Shown: positions 1 to 14,519 of the stretch, one piece after another
Position numbering within the stretch: the first letter of the stretch is position 1
How the letters are laid out: every line of letters begins with the position of its first letter
Assembly (NCBI RefSeq): GCF_000382445.1
Contig: NZ_KB905472.1
Location: 2,873,603 to 2,937,602 of the forward strand
Direction of reading: 5' to 3'
DNA: 64,000 bases
Source: Phocaeicola massiliensis B84634 = Timone 84634 = DSM 17679 = JCM 13223
GTDB lineage: Bacteria > Bacteroidota > Bacteroidia > Bacteroidales > Bacteroidaceae
Notes under the pieces: model-generated
The model's database searches: none
What the model saw: only the letters and a program-made list of their open reading frames with translations
What the model was told of the DNA's origin: nothing
Made by a program: the position numbers and the translations under genes

Positions 1-1826
1 GGCTTGTTGTTTATTTCGGCAGCAGGCTCCAGTTTAAAGTAACGCGCCGGATATTTCTTACCGAAACGAACAAAATAAGGAACAGGATTGTGCATGATGT
101 TACTGAATTCTCCACTGGCATCGCACTTAGTCCAATTCTTGCCATCGATACTAACATAGAAATTATACTTATAAATCGTTCCCGTAAGGTCTTCTTTTTG
201 CGCAGGTGCATAACTGAAACCGATAACTTCCGATGCTTTACCCATATCCACCACCAAAGGAGTCAGAGCCTTGGCAGTCCATACAGTCTGAGGATCTCCG
301 TCAATGGCATTAGCCGCTTCCGCCGGCATACCCACCGTTTTCCAGTCTTTCACCGAGACATCACTTAACTTCACTTTCACATTCTTTTCTGTCAAAGGTT
401 GTGCATAATAAAGACCGATATTGGAAATATTGGCTGTTCCGCGAGCGGCATTTACGGTCACCCTCAACTTTTCCGCTTTGCTGTCGGAGAAACGGACAAG
501 ACGTTTATAACCCACCGTCGTTCCTTCAGCCACATGACGCCACGCCCCATTGGTAAACACCTCAATCGTAAAATCTTCTATGCGTTGTCCCTTAGAGATA
601 TCTTCCTGAATAAGGAATGTATTGACCAAAGCATTTTTTTTCAGTTTATACACTTTCGACTCACCGGCTTTGGCTGTCCATGCAACATTCCCCTTTTCCA
701 CCTGATTGTCGGCAAATGTTTTTTTGACATAAGAAGCCAGTTCCTTGATGCGGTTGGCATCATTCTCATGAATCAATCCGCGTCTGTCGGGAGGGATATT
801 CAGCAACAGCACAGAGTTATACCCCACCGACTTGAAATAAATATCAGTCAGATGTGCCAATGATTTTACCTGGTTGTCCTGTTCGGCATGATAGAACCAT
901 CCCGGACGGATAGACACATCCACTTCCGACGGATACCAATAGAGTGCCGGAGCCTTCTCTAATAAAGCACGGCTTCCCAAATCCTTACCGGTTCCTTTAA
1001 TACCCAACTTTGCATAACTTTCGTCGGCACCCGCATAAGAATGGGGCATAAGAGCCGTAGCGCTCCATTCGGTTTCACGCCCGATACCACGTTCGTTGCC
1101 CACCCAGCGTACATCATCACCCATAATGGCTGTCACGGCTTTCGGTTGCAGTCGGCGGATGGTTTTCAAGATGGCATCCCAATCATAAATCTGCTTCTTG
1201 CCGTTGGGACCTTCTCCATTCGCACCGTCAAACCAAACTTCGTGCACTTCACCGTAATTGCTCAGAAGCTCGGTGAGCTGTTCGATAAAGAATTTATTGT
1301 ATGCGGGAGAATCGCCATAACATTCGGCATTACGATCCCATGGGGACAGGTAAACACCAAACTTGATGCCGTACTTGTCGCAGGCGTCGCGCAACTCACG
1401 GACAACGTCTCCTTTGCCATTCTTCCACGGAGAATTGGCCACAGAATGTTTGGTTGTCTTAGTAGACCAAAGGCAGAAACCATCATGGTGCTTGGCCGTA
1501 ATAATCGCCATTTTGAAACCGCCTTCTTTCAGTGAGCGCACCCATTGTTCGCAATCCAGCTCGGTGGGATTGAAGACAGCAGGGTCTTCTTTTCCGCTTC
1601 CCCATTCATTGCCGGTAAACGTATTGATGCCAAAATGCAGGAAAGCGGTAAACTCCATTTGCTGCCATGCCAACTGTTGCGGAGTGGGCACCAGGCGGGA
1701 AGCCATATCCACTTTCTGTTCCAAAGTCGCCCCGACGGGGAAGGTCACTTGTTTCTCATAGTACTCCTGAGCTTGTGCACCTAAAAAGGCACAAACCAAG
1801 GCTGCGGTCAGAATTGTTTTTCTCAT
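1..1826 (-). CDS. Alpha-L-fucosidase, GH29, with C-terminal F5/8-type domain (3' end cut by window)
   Basis: A secreted or periplasmic exo-fucosidase that removes alpha-linked L-fucose from host-type glycans. A signal peptide (MRKTILTAALVCAFLGAQAQ) opens the frame at the ATG at 1826, and the frame stays open to base 1, so the C-terminus lies outside the window (608 codons seen). GH29 hallmarks are FLHFGINTF near residue 62, AKHHDGFCLW near 111-120 and EVWFDGANG, whose Asp (about residue 200) is the expected nucleophile. From about residue 480 the sequence looks like a carbohydrate-binding discoidin (F5/8 C, CBM32-like) domain, with DGDPQTVWTA and RYFKLEPAAE. It is the last visible gene of a minus-strand run, 11 bases after the GH2 gene, and probably co-transcribed. 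The family call is firm; linkage preference cannot be read from sequence. Confidence 0.93.
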   Translation of the reverse strand, partial: MRKTILTAALVCAFLGAQAQEYYEKQVTFPVGATLEQKVDMASRLVPTPQQLAWQQMEFTAFLHFGINTFTGNEWGSGKEDPAVFNPTELDCEQWVRSLKEGGFKMAIITAKHHDGFCLWSTKTTKHSVANSPWKNGKGDVVRELRDACDKYGIKFGVYLSPWDRNAECYGDSPAYNKFFIEQLTELLSNYGEVHEVWFDGANGEGPNGKKQIYDWDAILKTIRRLQPKAVTAIMGDDVRWVGNERGIGRETEWSATALMPHSYAGADESYAKLGIKGTGKDLGSRALLEKAPALYWYPSEVDVSIRPGWFYHAEQDNQVKSLAHLTDIYFKSVGYNSVLLLNIPPDRRGLIHENDANRIKELASYVKKTFADNQVEKGNVAWTAKAGESKVYKLKKNALVNTFLIQEDISKGQRIEDFTIEVFTNGAWRHVAEGTTVGYKRLVRFSDSKAEKLRVTVNAARGTANISNIGLYYAQPLTEKNVKVKLSDVSVKDWKTVGMPAEAANAIDGDPQTVWTAKALTPLVVDMGKASEVIGFSYAPAQKEDLTGTIYKYNFYVSIDGKNWTKCDASGEFSNIMHNPVPYFVRFGKKYPARYFKLEPAAEINNK

Positions 1827-1837
1827 GTGTCTTATTT

Positions 1838-7245
<5,408 letters not shown>

Positions 7246-7251
7246 CGTATT

Positions 7252-8835
7252 TTACTCTTTATCCCTGTCTGGAGAGAAACGGACAGGGTCATTATACTGT
7301 TCCTGCAATTTCAGCAGTTCTTCTTTCAATTCCTTTACCACGGGCTCATATTCAGCCTGTCCGTAAAGATTATGCATTTCCATCGGATCTGACTGTAAGT
7401 CATACAGTTCCCACATATCAATGTCATTGTAGAAATGAATCAATTTATAACGGTCGGTACGCACACCATAATGACGTTTCACCATATGTTCTGCAGGATA
7501 CTCATAAAAATGATAATACAATGCATTGCGCCAGTTCTGCGGATGCTCACCTTTCAGCAATGGAAGTAATGATACGCCATGTATGTCTTCGGGAACAGGG
7601 ACACCGGCCAATTCAAGGAACGTAGGCGCATAGTCTATGTTCTGAACCATTTCGGTAATATCCCCTTTTCTGTCGAATCCTTTCGGCAGACGCATAATCA
7701 ATGGAGTACGCATGGACTCTTCATACATAAAGCGTTTGTCAAACCAACCGTGCTCACCCATGTAGAACCCTTGGTCGGAAGTATAGACCACCAGTGTATT
7801 ATCCAACAAATTCTTTTCTTTCAGATAATCAAGCACGCGGCCCACATTATCATCCAATGTCTTCACCACCTTGGCATAATCACGCATATAACGTTGGAAT
7901 TTCCAATCGGCAAGTTCTTTTCCTTGCGGATTCTTCTGATAGAACTCCTTAATAATAGGAGCATAAAAATCATCATACTGTTTGCGCTCTTCCGGTGTCA
8001 GACGTCCGATAAAGTTCAAATAAGCCGATTTCAGGCGTGAATCCTTATTCATATCCAGCATCTTGGTATCATACATGATATCCATATCCTTAAAGATACT
8101 CATTTCCTGCGCAGCTGCCGCCGGACGTCCTTCATAATCATCATAAAAATTATCAGGCATAGTGAAGGTTTTGTCTTCGTATTCATTCAGATACTTCAAC
8201 TCGGGCAACCAGTTGCGGTGAATCGCCTTGTGATGAATCAAAATACAAAACGGCTTATCCTTATCGCGTTGGTTCTCCATCCAGTCTATACTCATATCAG
8301 TAATGAGATTTGTCAGATAACCTTGTTTCTCTATCGTATCGTTTTGCATGGTAATGAAACGGGGATTATAGTAATCTCCCTGACCGGGTACGATCTCCCA
8401 ATAATTAAATCCTGTCGGCAAACTCTCCAAATGCCATTTACCCACCAAAGCAGTCTGGTAACCTGCTTTTTGCAACAGTTTTGGGAAAGTCTGTTGTGAA
8501 GAGTCAAACACACAAGTCGTGTTATCATAAAATTTATTGGCACAACTGTGCTTGCCGGTTATCATACAGGCACGGCTGGGACCACTCAAAGAGTTTGCCA
8601 CAAAACTGTTGGTAAAGCGCACCCCGTCATTAGCAATTCTGTCAAGGTTAGGTGTTTCCATATAACGTTTATCATAACAGCTCATCATCTGGGCTGTATG
8701 GTCGTCTGTCATGATATAGACAATATTAAAAGGTTTCTGCTCCTCTGTTTTTTTCTGAGAAGCACATGAAGACATAGATGCCAAAGCCGTGACACCCGTC
8801 AACGAATAAAGTAAGCCGGAATGTAGGTTATTCAT
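7252..8835 (-). CDS. Sulfatase (S1 family), probable N-acetylglucosamine-6-sulfatase
   Basis: A 527-residue arylsulfatase-fold enzyme hydrolysing sulfate esters on sugars. The metal-binding pair DD (44-45) lies in IVYIMTDDHTAQ. The maturation site is SGPSR (84-88), a serine-type site whose Ser84 must be converted to formylglycine by an anaerobic sulfatase-maturating enzyme encoded elsewhere. The sequence ALASMSSC (17-24) is a plausible lipobox, so the enzyme may be surface anchored. The stretches VGKWHLESLPTGFNYW, PGQGDYYNP and DYEGRPAAAAQEMSI resemble GlcNAc-6-sulfatase-like (S1_11) enzymes, an assignment from memory rather than a search. It is the first gene of the four-gene hydrolase run, consistent with unblocking 6-sulfo-GlcNAc for the GH20 that follows. 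The S1 family is certain; the substrate is inferred. Confidence 0.9.
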   Translation of the reverse strand: MNNLHSGLLYSLTGVTALASMSSCASQKKTEEQKPFNIVYIMTDDHTAQMMSCYDKRYMETPNLDRIANDGVRFTNSFVANSLSGPSRACMITGKHSCANKFYDNTTCVFDSSQQTFPKLLQKAGYQTALVGKWHLESLPTGFNYWEIVPGQGDYYNPRFITMQNDTIEKQGYLTNLITDMSIDWMENQRDKDKPFCILIHHKAIHRNWLPELKYLNEYEDKTFTMPDNFYDDYEGRPAAAAQEMSIFKDMDIMYDTKMLDMNKDSRLKSAYLNFIGRLTPEERKQYDDFYAPIIKEFYQKNPQGKELADWKFQRYMRDYAKVVKTLDDNVGRVLDYLKEKNLLDNTLVVYTSDQGFYMGEHGWFDKRFMYEESMRTPLIMRLPKGFDRKGDITEMVQNIDYAPTFLELAGVPVPEDIHGVSLLPLLKGEHPQNWRNALYYHFYEYPAEHMVKRHYGVRTDRYKLIHFYNDIDMWELYDLQSDPMEMHNLYGQAEYEPVVKELKEELLKLQEQYNDPVRFSPDRDKE

Positions 8836-8868
8836 GATATAATATTTTAATAATGCATAGATTTAATG

Positions 8869-8876
8869 CAAATATA
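8869..8876 (-). promoter_or_regulatory. Candidate -7 box of the sulfatase operon
   Basis: On the minus strand this reads TATATTTG, matching the Bacteroides -7 consensus TAnnTTTG, 33 bases before the sulfatase start. No convincing TTTG -33 element stands at the usual distance, so the call rests on the -7 box and position only. Confidence 0.45.
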
Positions 8877-8929
8877 CAGATTATCAATCACTATCGGGAA
8901 TAATAATTGTTTTTTTAGTATTAAAAAGA

Positions 8930-8974
8930 ACTCCGCACAGAGCAAGTTTCCCAAACTTAACTACCATGCGGAGT
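8930..8974 (-). terminator. Intrinsic terminator after the ThrE-like gene
   Basis: ACTCCGCA (8930-8937) pairs with TGCGGAGT (8967-8974), and within the loop AAGTTT pairs with AAACTT. On the minus strand the stem is followed by TTCTTTTTAATA. It lies just after the stop of the exporter gene (8997) and before the sulfatase promoter, separating the two units. Confidence 0.75.
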
Positions 8975-8996
8975 ACCTTATAAATCCATTAACAGA

Positions 8997-10346
8997 CTAC
9001 CACTCAATAAATTTGCCTCGGGCTTTACGTTCTTCCAGCTCTTTTTGAAGAAATTTCTGACGGTCCTTGGCAATATAACGGCGTGCAAAAATATTAGGTA
9101 CAGCAACACCCAATGATATACACAAAATAATAAGTGCGGAATTAATACCATTTGAAAAAGCATTTGTCACCTCGCCTATCACACCGTGCATATTAATAAA
9201 TGCCAGCAGGGAACGATACATCAACACTCCCGGAACCATCGGAATGACCGAAGGAATTGTCAACACATGATTCGGCACGTGAAACCAGTGTACTGCCTTC
9301 ACAGCCAACAAACTGACCACAAAGCTTCCCATAAACGAACCGATAACCGGACCGTATCCCAATTCAAAGTTAACAAAATTACGGGTACACACGGCAATTA
9401 TTCCGCCTATAGCCACTACCCACAAAAGACGGCGCTGAATATTAAAGATAGTGGCAAAACCCATCGCAGCAATAGCCGCAGCAATAGCATACACCCAATA
9501 TCCGTCATGCGGTACCATGCTCAATTCACTGAATTTCTGGTCAATCGTTACATCACTCATCACCAAAAGCCTCATCGCAAAAGCAATACCGAATGCCATT
9601 CCACCAACCATCATGACCGTATTGGCGGCACGGGTGATACCTACCAGCAAATGATTGTCAATCATATCATCCACAAAGTTGATTAGCGGAACTCCCGGAA
9701 CAATATACAGCGTACATGCCAACAAAGGATGATAAGGCGTTACAGACCATCCCGTAAACGAAAAGGCATACGCCAAACACGTGCAGACAAATGCCGAAAT
9801 AGCAATACTCATATACACATTTATACCGAACTCTATACAACGGGCACGGGTACGGAAACCGACAAAAGTACATAACGCAGTTATCAAGAAAGCAATCCAG
9901 TCCCCGCCAAACAGTTTACAGAATCCGCCACAGGCAAACCCGGTACAGATGGCAACAACGTAAGGAGTATAATTACGTTTCTGATGAGCAATCTTTTCCA
10001 GTTCTTCTTCATACTTATCCAACGAATAATCCTGTTCGATGGCTCGCCATGACAATTTACTGATTTTGGAAATAGCCTCCATGTTAATGCCATGCTTTTC
10101 ACATTTTTGAAACTTGGAAAAAGAATGCTTCTCATCACTCACATTGACCATCAACATAGTCCACCGGATATCAATGTGTAACTTCTCCTCGGGAATGCCG
10201 AGATAGGCAGCAACACGCTTCATGTTCCGTTCAATGCGGTTAGTGTCCGCAGCGCTCTCCATGAGCATTTTTCCTGTACGCAACAAAAGGTCCAATTTGC
10301 GACGTAATAATAAGACCTCCTGCTCATTTGTTGTCTCGTTTGTCAT
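8997..10346 (-). CDS. Threonine/serine exporter family protein (ThrE-like, fused)
   Basis: A 449-residue inner-membrane protein of the ThrE family, expected to export threonine, serine or small peptides. The soluble N-terminus (about 1-120, MESAADTNRIERNMKRVAAYLG) and first membrane bundle match the ThrE/DUF1212 half. A second bundle with PSVIPMVPGVLMYRSL matches the ThrE_2 half. Both halves are in one chain, whereas some bacteria encode them separately. About ten hydrophobic segments are visible between residues 130 and 425. It stands alone on the minus strand between its promoter (10401-10408) and terminator (8930-8974). The substrate is unproven. Confidence 0.85.
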   Translation of the reverse strand: MTNETTNEQEVLLLRRKLDLLLRTGKMLMESAADTNRIERNMKRVAAYLGIPEEKLHIDIRWTMLMVNVSDEKHSFSKFQKCEKHGINMEAISKISKLSWRAIEQDYSLDKYEEELEKIAHQKRNYTPYVVAICTGFACGGFCKLFGGDWIAFLITALCTFVGFRTRARCIEFGINVYMSIAISAFVCTCLAYAFSFTGWSVTPYHPLLACTLYIVPGVPLINFVDDMIDNHLLVGITRAANTVMMVGGMAFGIAFAMRLLVMSDVTIDQKFSELSMVPHDGYWVYAIAAAIAAMGFATIFNIQRRLLWVVAIGGIIAVCTRNFVNFELGYGPVIGSFMGSFVVSLLAVKAVHWFHVPNHVLTIPSVIPMVPGVLMYRSLLAFINMHGVIGEVTNAFSNGINSALIILCISLGVAVPNIFARRYIAKDRQKFLQKELEERKARGKFIEW

Positions 10347-10400
10347 CTTTTTATCTTAAATGTTAATCCTGAATTTGGAATAGGTTATTTTTTCGGGGCG

Positions 10401-10408
10401 CAAAGGTA
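10401..10408 (-). promoter_or_regulatory. Candidate -7 box for the ThrE-like gene
   Basis: Reads TACCTTTG on the minus strand (TAnnTTTG), 55 bases before the start codon. A TTTTGC lies about 23 bases further upstream as a possible -33 element. Confidence 0.55.
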
Positions 10409-10546
10409 CAAAAATATCCGTTATAATTATGCAAAACGCAAAAAACGCTTCAATGTAAATACAACCTTCGAAGAAAGAAGAAAAGATATTCGGCTGTTAA
10501 CAGATGATATTCGACTATAAATATAGGAACAAATCTGAATTTGTCG

Positions 10547-10554
10547 TATCTTTG
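10547..10554 (+). promoter_or_regulatory. Candidate -7 box for the PASTA-rluD-ddl run
   Basis: TATCTTTG fits TAnnTTTG and lies 22 bases before the ATG at 10577. It probably drives the run of plus-strand genes that follows. Confidence 0.55.
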
Positions 10555-10576
10555 ACGCGGAATAATCTAACTAGTT

Positions 10577-11218
10577 ATGGTAACATTTAAAGAATTCTTT
10601 TCGTTCAAGAACAACCGCTTCTTTTGGCTCAACCTGGTGGCCATGATTATTGTTGTGATAGCAATAGCTTTAGGAACACTGCAATGGCTTGACAACTACA
10701 CCCGTCATGGTGAAGCAGTGGTCGTTCCCAATGTAAAAGGATTGCCTATGCGTCAGGCCGAGAATGAAATCTATAAACAAAGTCTCAAAGCGGTCGCCAT
10801 CGACTCCAGTTATGTCAAGGGGATGCCGCCCGGTGCCATATTGGAACAGAATCCCGCCGGAGGTTCAAAAGTAAAAAAAGGAAGAACGGTCTATCTCACC
10901 ATCAATATGGACAGTGCACCCAAAGTGAGTGTTCCCGATATCATGGACAACAGTTCACTGCGCCAAGCCGAAGCCAAACTGCGTGCATTAGGCTTCAGAG
11001 TCACCGAACCGGAATACATCAGCGGTGAAAAAGACTGGGTATACAGTGTCACTTATAAAGGCCGTACCCTGAATGCCGGCGATAAAGTTCCACACGAAGC
11101 TTTATTGACCCTACATGTGGGTAATGGCAATGATGAGTTAACCAATGACTCGACTTTGACAGACTCTACAGCTATCGGTGACGATGACACTCCCGTAGTA
11201 GACAAATCTTGGTTCTAA
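10577..11218 (+). CDS. Membrane-anchored PASTA domain protein
   Basis: A 213-residue protein with a short cytoplasmic N-terminus, one membrane helix (about 17-40, LVAMIIVVIAIALGTLQWL) and an extracytoplasmic part carrying PASTA repeats. The first repeat is VVVPNVKGLPMRQAENEI (about 48-111) and the second begins VSVPDIMDNSSLRQAEAKL (about 117-185). PASTA domains bind muropeptides or beta-lactam-like ligands in other bacteria. Here there is no kinase or transpeptidase domain attached. The stop is 18 bases before the RluD-like start, with Ddl next, so a cell-wall role is plausible by context. A poorly conserved acidic tail (TNDSTLTDSTAIGDDD) ends the protein. The precise function is unknown. Confidence 0.85.
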   Translation: MVTFKEFFSFKNNRFFWLNLVAMIIVVIAIALGTLQWLDNYTRHGEAVVVPNVKGLPMRQAENEIYKQSLKAVAIDSSYVKGMPPGAILEQNPAGGSKVKKGRTVYLTINMDSAPKVSVPDIMDNSSLRQAEAKLRALGFRVTEPEYISGEKDWVYSVTYKGRTLNAGDKVPHEALLTLHVGNGNDELTNDSTLTDSTAIGDDDTPVVDKSWF

Positions 11219-11236
11219 CTATTTTCCCAAAAAGTG

Positions 11237-12313
11237 ATGATGACAGAAGAATATGCGGATGAAATAGATGATACACTGGATGATATAGAGCGAGTGGTGG
11301 AAGACCCATCGGAGCTATATGAACATTTCCGGGTGGTAGTGGATAAAGGTCAGTCGCAAGTACGAATAGATAAATACTTGTTTGAACGACTGGTCAACTC
11401 TTCGCGCAACCGAATCCAGAAAGCAGCCGATGCCGGTTTCGTCATGGCAAACGGCAAGCCGGTAAAAAGCAGTTATAAGGTAAAGCCATGTGATGTGCTG
11501 ACTGTCATGATGGACCGTCCGCGTTACGACAATGATATTATCCCCGAAGACATTCCATTGGACATTGTTTATGAAGACGAAGACCTGATGGTGATTAATA
11601 AACCTGCCGGACTGGTCGTACATCCGGGTTGCGGCAATTATCACGGAACACTGGTCAATGCCATTGCCTGGCATTTGAAAGACAATCCCAAATACGACCC
11701 GAACGACCCGCAAGTGGGACTCGTCCATCGCATAGACAAAGACACTTCAGGCTTACTTGTAGTGGCCAAGACTCCCGATGCCAAAACACACCTCGGACTT
11801 CAATTCTATAATAAGACCACCAAACGTAAATATAATGCGCTGGTGTGGGGAATTGTGGAAAATGACGAAGGCACTGTTGAAGGGAATATCGGTCGGAATC
11901 CGAAAGACCGCATGCAGATGGCAGTGTTAAGCGACCCCACACAAGGAAAGCACGCCGTCACCCATTACCGGGTTCTGGAACGGTTGGGATATGTCACTTT
12001 GGTGGAATGCGTGCTCGAAACCGGACGCACCCACCAGATACGCGTGCACATGAAACACATCGGGCACACCTTGTTCAATGATGAACGCTACGGTGGAAAC
12101 GAAATTCTAAAAGGAACACATTTCAGTAAATACAAACAATTCGTAAACAACTGTTTCGAGACCTGCCCCCGTCAGGCACTTCACGCCATGACGCTGGGCT
12201 TTGTCCATCCCCGCACAGGCGAAGAGATGTTTTTCACCTCTCCGTTGCCCGAGGATATGACAAACCTGATAGACAAGTGGAGAAACTATATCAGTAACAG
12301 AGAAGAACTATGA
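11237..12313 (+). CDS. 23S rRNA pseudouridine synthase, RluA/RluD family
   Basis: An RNA pseudouridine synthase that isomerises uridines in 23S rRNA. An S4 RNA-binding domain (about 42-100, VRIDKYLFERLVNSSRNRIQ) precedes the catalytic domain. The catalytic Asp is in HRIDKDTSGLLVVAK (about residue 167), and RTHQIRVHMKHIGHTLFND is the second signature. The frame could open at a GTG at 11234, but the ATG codons at 11237 and 11240 are preferred. The stop overlaps the ddl start by four bases (ATGA), showing translational coupling. Family membership is certain; RluD rather than RluA or RluC is the likeliest specificity given the S4 domain. Confidence 0.92.
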   Translation: MMTEEYADEIDDTLDDIERVVEDPSELYEHFRVVVDKGQSQVRIDKYLFERLVNSSRNRIQKAADAGFVMANGKPVKSSYKVKPCDVLTVMMDRPRYDNDIIPEDIPLDIVYEDEDLMVINKPAGLVVHPGCGNYHGTLVNAIAWHLKDNPKYDPNDPQVGLVHRIDKDTSGLLVVAKTPDAKTHLGLQFYNKTTKRKYNALVWGIVENDEGTVEGNIGRNPKDRMQMAVLSDPTQGKHAVTHYRVLERLGYVTLVECVLETGRTHQIRVHMKHIGHTLFNDERYGGNEILKGTHFSKYKQFVNNCFETCPRQALHAMTLGFVHPRTGEEMFFTSPLPEDMTNLIDKWRNYISNREEL

Positions 12314-13284
12314 AACGTACCATTGCGATAGTAGCCGGCGGAGATTCCAGCGAACTCCCCGTTTCCCTGCGCAGCGCACAAGGGATTTACTCTTTCATTG
12401 ACAAAGAGCGTTATAACCTATATATAGTAGAGATGGAAGGGCACCGTTGGGAAGTCATATTGCCCGACGGCACTAAAACTCCCATCGACCGTAACGACTT
12501 CGGATTCATGGAGAATGGCGAAAAGAAGCTTTTCGATTTCGCTTATATCACCATTCACGGCACTCCGGGTGAGAACGGTATCCTGCAAGGTTACTTTGAC
12601 TTGCTGGGGATTCCTTACTCCAGTTGTAATGTACTGGTTTCGGCCATAACATTCAATAAGTTCACTTGCAACCAATATTTGAAAGGTTTCGGAATCCGAG
12701 TATCCGAATCTCTGATTCTCCGCAAAGGGTTTGAAATCACCGACCAAGAAGTAATCAGCAAAATCGGTCTGCCTTGTTTTATCAAACCGAATGCCGGCGG
12801 TTCCAGCTTTGGCGTAACAAAAGTCAAAACAGAAGAAGAAATTCAGCCTGCCATCGAAAAAGCCTTCCATGAAAGCGATGAAGTGATGATCGAAGCCTAT
12901 ATGAAAGGTACGGAAGTAACTTGCGGATGCTATAAAACAAAAGATAAAGAAGTGGTATTCCCCATTACCGAAGTAGTAACCGACAATGAATTCTTTGACT
13001 ACGATGCCAAATACAACGGACAGGTACAGGAAATCACCCCTGCCCGCCTTCCCGAAGATACGGCAGAGCGTGTGCGTCTGCTCACTTCCGCCATCTATGA
13101 TATACTAGGATGTTCGGGCATTATCCGCATCGATTATATCATTACCGAAGGAGATAAAGTCAACCTATTGGAAATCAACACTACTCCGGGCATGACAGCT
13201 ACCAGCTTTATCCCGCAGCAAGTGCGTGCTGCCGGACTGGACATCAAAGATGTAATGACCGATATTATTGAAAATAAGTTTTAA
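12310..13284 (+). CDS. ddl: D-alanine--D-alanine ligase
   Basis: A cytoplasmic ATP-grasp ligase making D-Ala-D-Ala for peptidoglycan precursors. At 324 residues it has normal length. The N-terminal AIVAGGDSSELPVSLRSAQG holds the first-substrate site. THIHGTPGENG-like sequence (ITIHGTPGENGILQGYFDLL), CFIKPNAGGSSFGVTKV and the metal-binding end LLEINTTPGMTATSFIPQQ define the family. The gene overlaps the pseudouridine synthase stop by four bases and is followed 17 bases later by the acyltransferase, so these are one transcript. The start is fixed by the ATGA overlap. Confidence 0.95.
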   Translation: MKRTIAIVAGGDSSELPVSLRSAQGIYSFIDKERYNLYIVEMEGHRWEVILPDGTKTPIDRNDFGFMENGEKKLFDFAYITIHGTPGENGILQGYFDLLGIPYSSCNVLVSAITFNKFTCNQYLKGFGIRVSESLILRKGFEITDQEVISKIGLPCFIKPNAGGSSFGVTKVKTEEEIQPAIEKAFHESDEVMIEAYMKGTEVTCGCYKTKDKEVVFPITEVVTDNEFFDYDAKYNGQVQEITPARLPEDTAERVRLLTSAIYDILGCSGIIRIDYIITEGDKVNLLEINTTPGMTATSFIPQQVRAAGLDIKDVMTDIIENKF

Positions 13285-13301
13285 CTTAAATAAAAAGAGC
13301 C

Positions 13302-14459
13302 ATGAACATACCAGCTGAATTTGACAAGATTCGTCCTTACACTCCCGAGGAGTTGCCGAAAATCTATGAAGAGTTAATCGCCGACCCGAGTTTCCGGGCA
13401 GTGGTAGAGTCTGTTATGCCGGGCATCCCCTTTGAGGCCCTTGCCGAGAAGATGCGTCTATGCCGGACAAACCTGGAGTTCCAAAAAGCATTTTTCTACG
13501 GACTATTATGGGATTTGGTAAAGAAATGCGCCAATGGGCTTACATTCGACTGTTCTGCCCTGACGGACAAAACAATGAATTATACCTTCATTTCCAATCA
13601 CCGTGATATTATCCTCGACTCCGCTTTTCTGTGCATTCTCTTGATAGACCAAAAGATGAATACCGTGGAAATTGCCATCGGTGACAATCTGCTGATTTAT
13701 CCCTGGATAAAAAAACTGGTACGTATCAATAAATCATTCATCGTGCAACGCGGTCTCAGCATGCGTCAAAAACTGGAAGCATCTGCGCTGATGTCGCGCT
13801 ATATGCACTTTGCCATCACCCATAAGCATGAAAACCTGTGGATTGCCCAACGCCAGGGACGCGCAAAAGACTCTAACGACCGCACCCAGGACAGCGTGCT
13901 TAAAATGATGGCAATGGCAGGAGAAGGAGACGCCATCGCACGACTGAAAGAACTCAATCTCGTTCCGCTTTCCATCTCTTACGAATACGACCCCTGTGAC
14001 TTTCTGAAGGCAAAAGAGCTGCAACAGAAACGGGACGACGCCAACTTCCGGAAATCTCCCGAAGACGACCTTATCAATATGCAGACCGGACTTTACGGTT
14101 ATAAGGGCCGCATCCATTTCCAAACTTCAGCCTGCCTGAACAAAGAGCTGGATGAGATAAAAGAGCGCAACTTATCCAAAACAGAAGTATTCACCGCCAT
14201 CTCTGAACTGATAGACAAGCATATTCACCAAAACTATCATCTGTATGCCGGTAATTATGTGGCGTGCGACCTCTTAATGGGAGATACCCGTTTTGCCGAA
14301 GAATATACCGAAGAAGAAAAAGTTAAGTTTGAAAAGTATCTGGAAGGACAGATTGCCAAGATTGATTTGCCCAACAAGGATATTCCTTTCCTGCGAAACA
14401 AAATATTGACGATGTATGCCAATCCGTTAATCAACTATCTGGAAGCGGCAAAAAGCTGA
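13302..14459 (+). CDS. PlsC-like glycerolipid acyltransferase
   Basis: A 385-residue protein of the 1-acylglycerol-3-phosphate acyltransferase superfamily, expected to transfer an acyl chain to a glycerolipid or related hydroxyl. The core motif reads FISNHRDIILDSAF (about 104-117). The His and Asp are separated by five residues rather than the usual four, a variant I believe is shared by Bacteroides relatives. WIAQRQGRAKDSNDR (about 183-197) sits where the PEGTRS block would be. There is no clear membrane helix. The C-terminal half (about 230-385) is not recognised as a named domain. It is co-directional with ddl, 17 bases downstream. The acceptor is unknown. Confidence 0.75.
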   Translation: MNIPAEFDKIRPYTPEELPKIYEELIADPSFRAVVESVMPGIPFEALAEKMRLCRTNLEFQKAFFYGLLWDLVKKCANGLTFDCSALTDKTMNYTFISNHRDIILDSAFLCILLIDQKMNTVEIAIGDNLLIYPWIKKLVRINKSFIVQRGLSMRQKLEASALMSRYMHFAITHKHENLWIAQRQGRAKDSNDRTQDSVLKMMAMAGEGDAIARLKELNLVPLSISYEYDPCDFLKAKELQQKRDDANFRKSPEDDLINMQTGLYGYKGRIHFQTSACLNKELDEIKERNLSKTEVFTAISELIDKHIHQNYHLYAGNYVACDLLMGDTRFAEEYTEEEKVKFEKYLEGQIAKIDLPNKDIPFLRNKILTMYANPLINYLEAAKS

Positions 14460-14519
14460 AATCCGAACGATAATCAAACAAAGGTAACAGTACAGTTAAC
14501 GATAAACAGATAATTTACC

